Below are positions 62,804-64,000 of a stretch of 64,000 nucleotides of DNA, piece by piece. The first letter of the stretch is position 1, and each line of letters opens with the position of its first letter. Under the pieces are notes generated by a model. It had not been told where the DNA came from, made no database searches, and worked only from the letters and a program-made list of their open reading frames with translations. A program made the translations under genes and the position numbers. This stretch comes from Pacificoceanicola sp049803835. Its GTDB lineage: Bacteria; Pseudomonadota; Alphaproteobacteria; Rhodobacterales; Rhodobacteraceae. The stretch is from assembly GCF_049803835.1 (NCBI RefSeq), contig NZ_JBNAGK010000014.1, forward strand, positions 1-64,000, read 5' to 3'.

Positions 62804-63750
62804 GCCATGACCTCTTTCGGACGCGCCCGCAGATTGCGGGCCAGCAGATCCATGGCGGCCATGCGCACGGCGACGCCCATTTCCACCTGGTCCTGGATGA
62901 CGGAGCGGTTGATGTCGTCGGCGATGGTGCCGTCGATCTCGACGCCGCGGTTCATCGGGCCGGGGTGCATGACGATGGCGTCCGGTTTGGCGTGGGCGAG
63001 TTTCTCGGCGTCGAGGCCGTAGCGATGGTAATATTCGCGCTCGGAGGGGATGAACCCGCCGTCCATGCGCTCCTTCTGAAGGCGGAGCATCATCACCACG
63101 TCGACATCCTTCAGGCCCTCTTCCATGTTGTCATAGACCTCGACGCCGAAATGCTCGATGCCGGAGGGCATGAGGGTCGCGGGGCCGACGAGGCGGATGC
63201 GGTTCTCCATCTTGTGCAGCAGCAGGATGTTGGACCGGGCAACGCGGCTGTGGGCGATGTCGCCACAGATCGCGATGTTCAGCCTGTGCAGCCGGCCCTT
63301 GGCACGGCGGATGGTCAGCGCATCGAGCAGCGCCTGCGTCGGGTGCTCGTGTTTGCCGTCCCCGGCGTTCAGCACCGCGCAGTTGACCTTCTGGCTGAGC
63401 AGATCGACCGCGCCGGAATGCGGATGACGGACGACCAGCAGGTCCGGGTGCATGGCGTTGAGCGTCATGGCGGTGTCGATCAGCGTCTCACCCTTCTTGA
63501 TGCTGGAGGCCTGCATCGACATGTTCATTACATCCGCCCCGAGCCGCTTTCCGGCAAGTTCGAAACTGGCCTGTGTCCGGGTGGAGTTCTCGAAGAACAT
63601 GTTGATCTGCGTCAGCCCCGCCAGTACCGAGGCGTTTTTCTCGCGGCGTCGGCCGAGGGCGACGTATTTGTCGGCGAGATCGAGAACGGTGGCGATCTCT
63701 TCGGGCCGCAGGGGCTCGATTCCCAGAAGGTGGCGGTGATCGAAACGCAT
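62800..63750 (-). CDS. pyrB: Aspartate carbamoyltransferase catalytic subunit
   Basis: Makes carbamoyl aspartate, the first committed step of pyrimidine synthesis. The 316-aa protein has the carbamoyl-phosphate motif FFENSTRTQASFE, then the GDGKHEHPTQALLDALT segment and PSEREYYHRYG. I start at MRFDHRHLLGIEPLRPEE; a long upstream extension in the same frame is a repeat element, not protein. No regulatory subunit pyrI is present. It is probably activated or assembled by the non-catalytic PyrC. Confidence 0.96.
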   Translation of the reverse strand: MRFDHRHLLGIEPLRPEEIATVLDLADKYVALGRRREKNASVLAGLTQINMFFENSTRTQASFELAGKRLGADVMNMSMQASSIKKGETLIDTAMTLNAMHPDLLVVRHPHSGAVDLLSQKVNCAVLNAGDGKHEHPTQALLDALTIRRAKGRLHRLNIAICGDIAHSRVARSNILLLHKMENRIRLVGPATLMPSGIEHFGVEVYDNMEEGLKDVDVVMMLRLQKERMDGGFIPSEREYYHRYGLDAEKLAHAKPDAIVMHPGPMNRGVEIDGTIADDINRSVIQDQVEMGVAVRMAAMDLLARNLRARPKEVMA

Positions 63751-63868
63751 GGGGCCCTCGTGTTGTGCTTTGATCGTAATAAGAAGCGGGGAAGCCTTGG
63801 GCAAGAGGAAGGCTGCGGAGTCGGCGGGGCTGCGCTGGGCGATGTGCGGAGGGTCGGTCGTGGCGCGG

Positions 63869-63902
63869 GTTCCCTCCCCCTTGGGGAGGGTCAGGGTGGG
63901 GG
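63869..63902. repeat. Dispersed GC-rich palindromic repeat, copy 2
   Basis: TTCCCTCCCC-cttggggag-GGTCAGGGTGGGGG matches the copy at 15846-15886. It forms a CTCCCC/GGGGAG hairpin and lies upstream of pyrB, just beyond the stop of the partial gene at the window edge. Confidence 0.7.
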
Positions 63903-63920
63903 AGTGGCGGCTGGCAGGTT

Positions 63921-64000
63921 CTACCGTTGCACCACCGCCGCGCGCCATTCCTCGAGAAAGCGCGACTTCTTCAGCGGGTCGACATAGATCAGCAAGCCCG
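63921..64000 (-). CDS. C-terminal fragment of an unidentified protein, cut by window
   Basis: The last 26 codons of a gene that enters from the right on the minus strand: GLLIYVDPLKKSRFLEEWR followed by AAVVQR and a stop. Codon use is normal and the frame is open to the edge. The ending is like that of periplasmic ABC binding proteins of the spermidine/iron type, but this is too short to assign. Confidence 0.5.
   Translation of the reverse strand, partial: GLLIYVDPLKKSRFLEEWRAAVVQR

Noticed and set aside
63751..63948. An N-terminal extension of PyrB containing SPTLTLPKGEG
   Set aside because: It is the translation of a dispersed repeat, and PyrB homology starts only at MRFDHRHLLG.

Overview
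This is about 64 kb of GC-rich chromosomal DNA that reads as an alphaproteobacterium of the Rhodobacterales/Roseobacter type. That placement is inferred from gene content: an F1-only ATP synthase operon in the order atpH-A-G-D-C, an xdhABC cluster tied to a purine-type ABC importer, a TAXI-TRAP transporter with its DUF1850 gene, a VPLPA-CTERM protein, an RTX protein, and intergenic hairpin repeats of the kind common in that group. No rRNA, tRNA, CRISPR array, phage or insertion sequence was seen.

Left part (1-15.8 kb): a class III alcohol dehydrogenase (cut by the window edge), a short hypothetical gene, a DMT exporter and a methyltransferase come first. A long minus-strand operon follows, xdhA-xdhB-xdhC-ATPase-permease-small membrane protein-permease-BMP binding protein. 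Most junctions overlap, so purine uptake and xanthine oxidation are probably made together. A MarR regulator and a divergent DHA2 drug exporter close this part.

15.9-31.2 kb: dnaE, an unknown lipoprotein, then a likely ureide or cyclic-amide locus. It has a PuuE-like polysaccharide deacetylase/allantoinase, an NTF2-like protein, an acetyltransferase, an FCD-type GntR regulator with palindromic candidate operators, a five-gene branched-chain-amino-acid-type ABC importer and a hydantoin/allantoin-type racemase. Together with xdhABC this gives the window a purine/ureide theme, although substrates are not proven by sequence. Next comes a GT-B glycosyltransferase whose stop codon overlaps the start of a 92-codon cysteine-rich reading frame, the least conventional object here.

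31.2-43.1 kb: a cold-shock protein, an unknown protein, then a TAXI-TRAP operon (binding protein, DUF1850, fused permease) that runs into its own two-component system. The response regulator is of DctD/NtrC architecture but lacks the sigma-54 contact motif GAFTGA. A perfect 20-bp palindrome lies upstream of the operon. A 1092-residue RTX calcium-binding protein follows on the other strand.

43.5-64 kb: mostly housekeeping genes (clpA, gloB, atpHAGDC, marC-type gene, prs, plsY, pyrC, pyrB) with small genes between. Two decayed genes are visible: an M23 peptidase remnant beside clpA and a cupin gene with a frameshift and two amber codons after atpC. The pyrC product lacks the metal-binding and catalytic residues of dihydroorotase, so it is probably a structural partner of PyrB. 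pyrB and pyrC are separated by three small genes and a VPLPA-CTERM gene of opposite orientation. Three families of hairpin-forming intergenic repeats lie in this part of the window.
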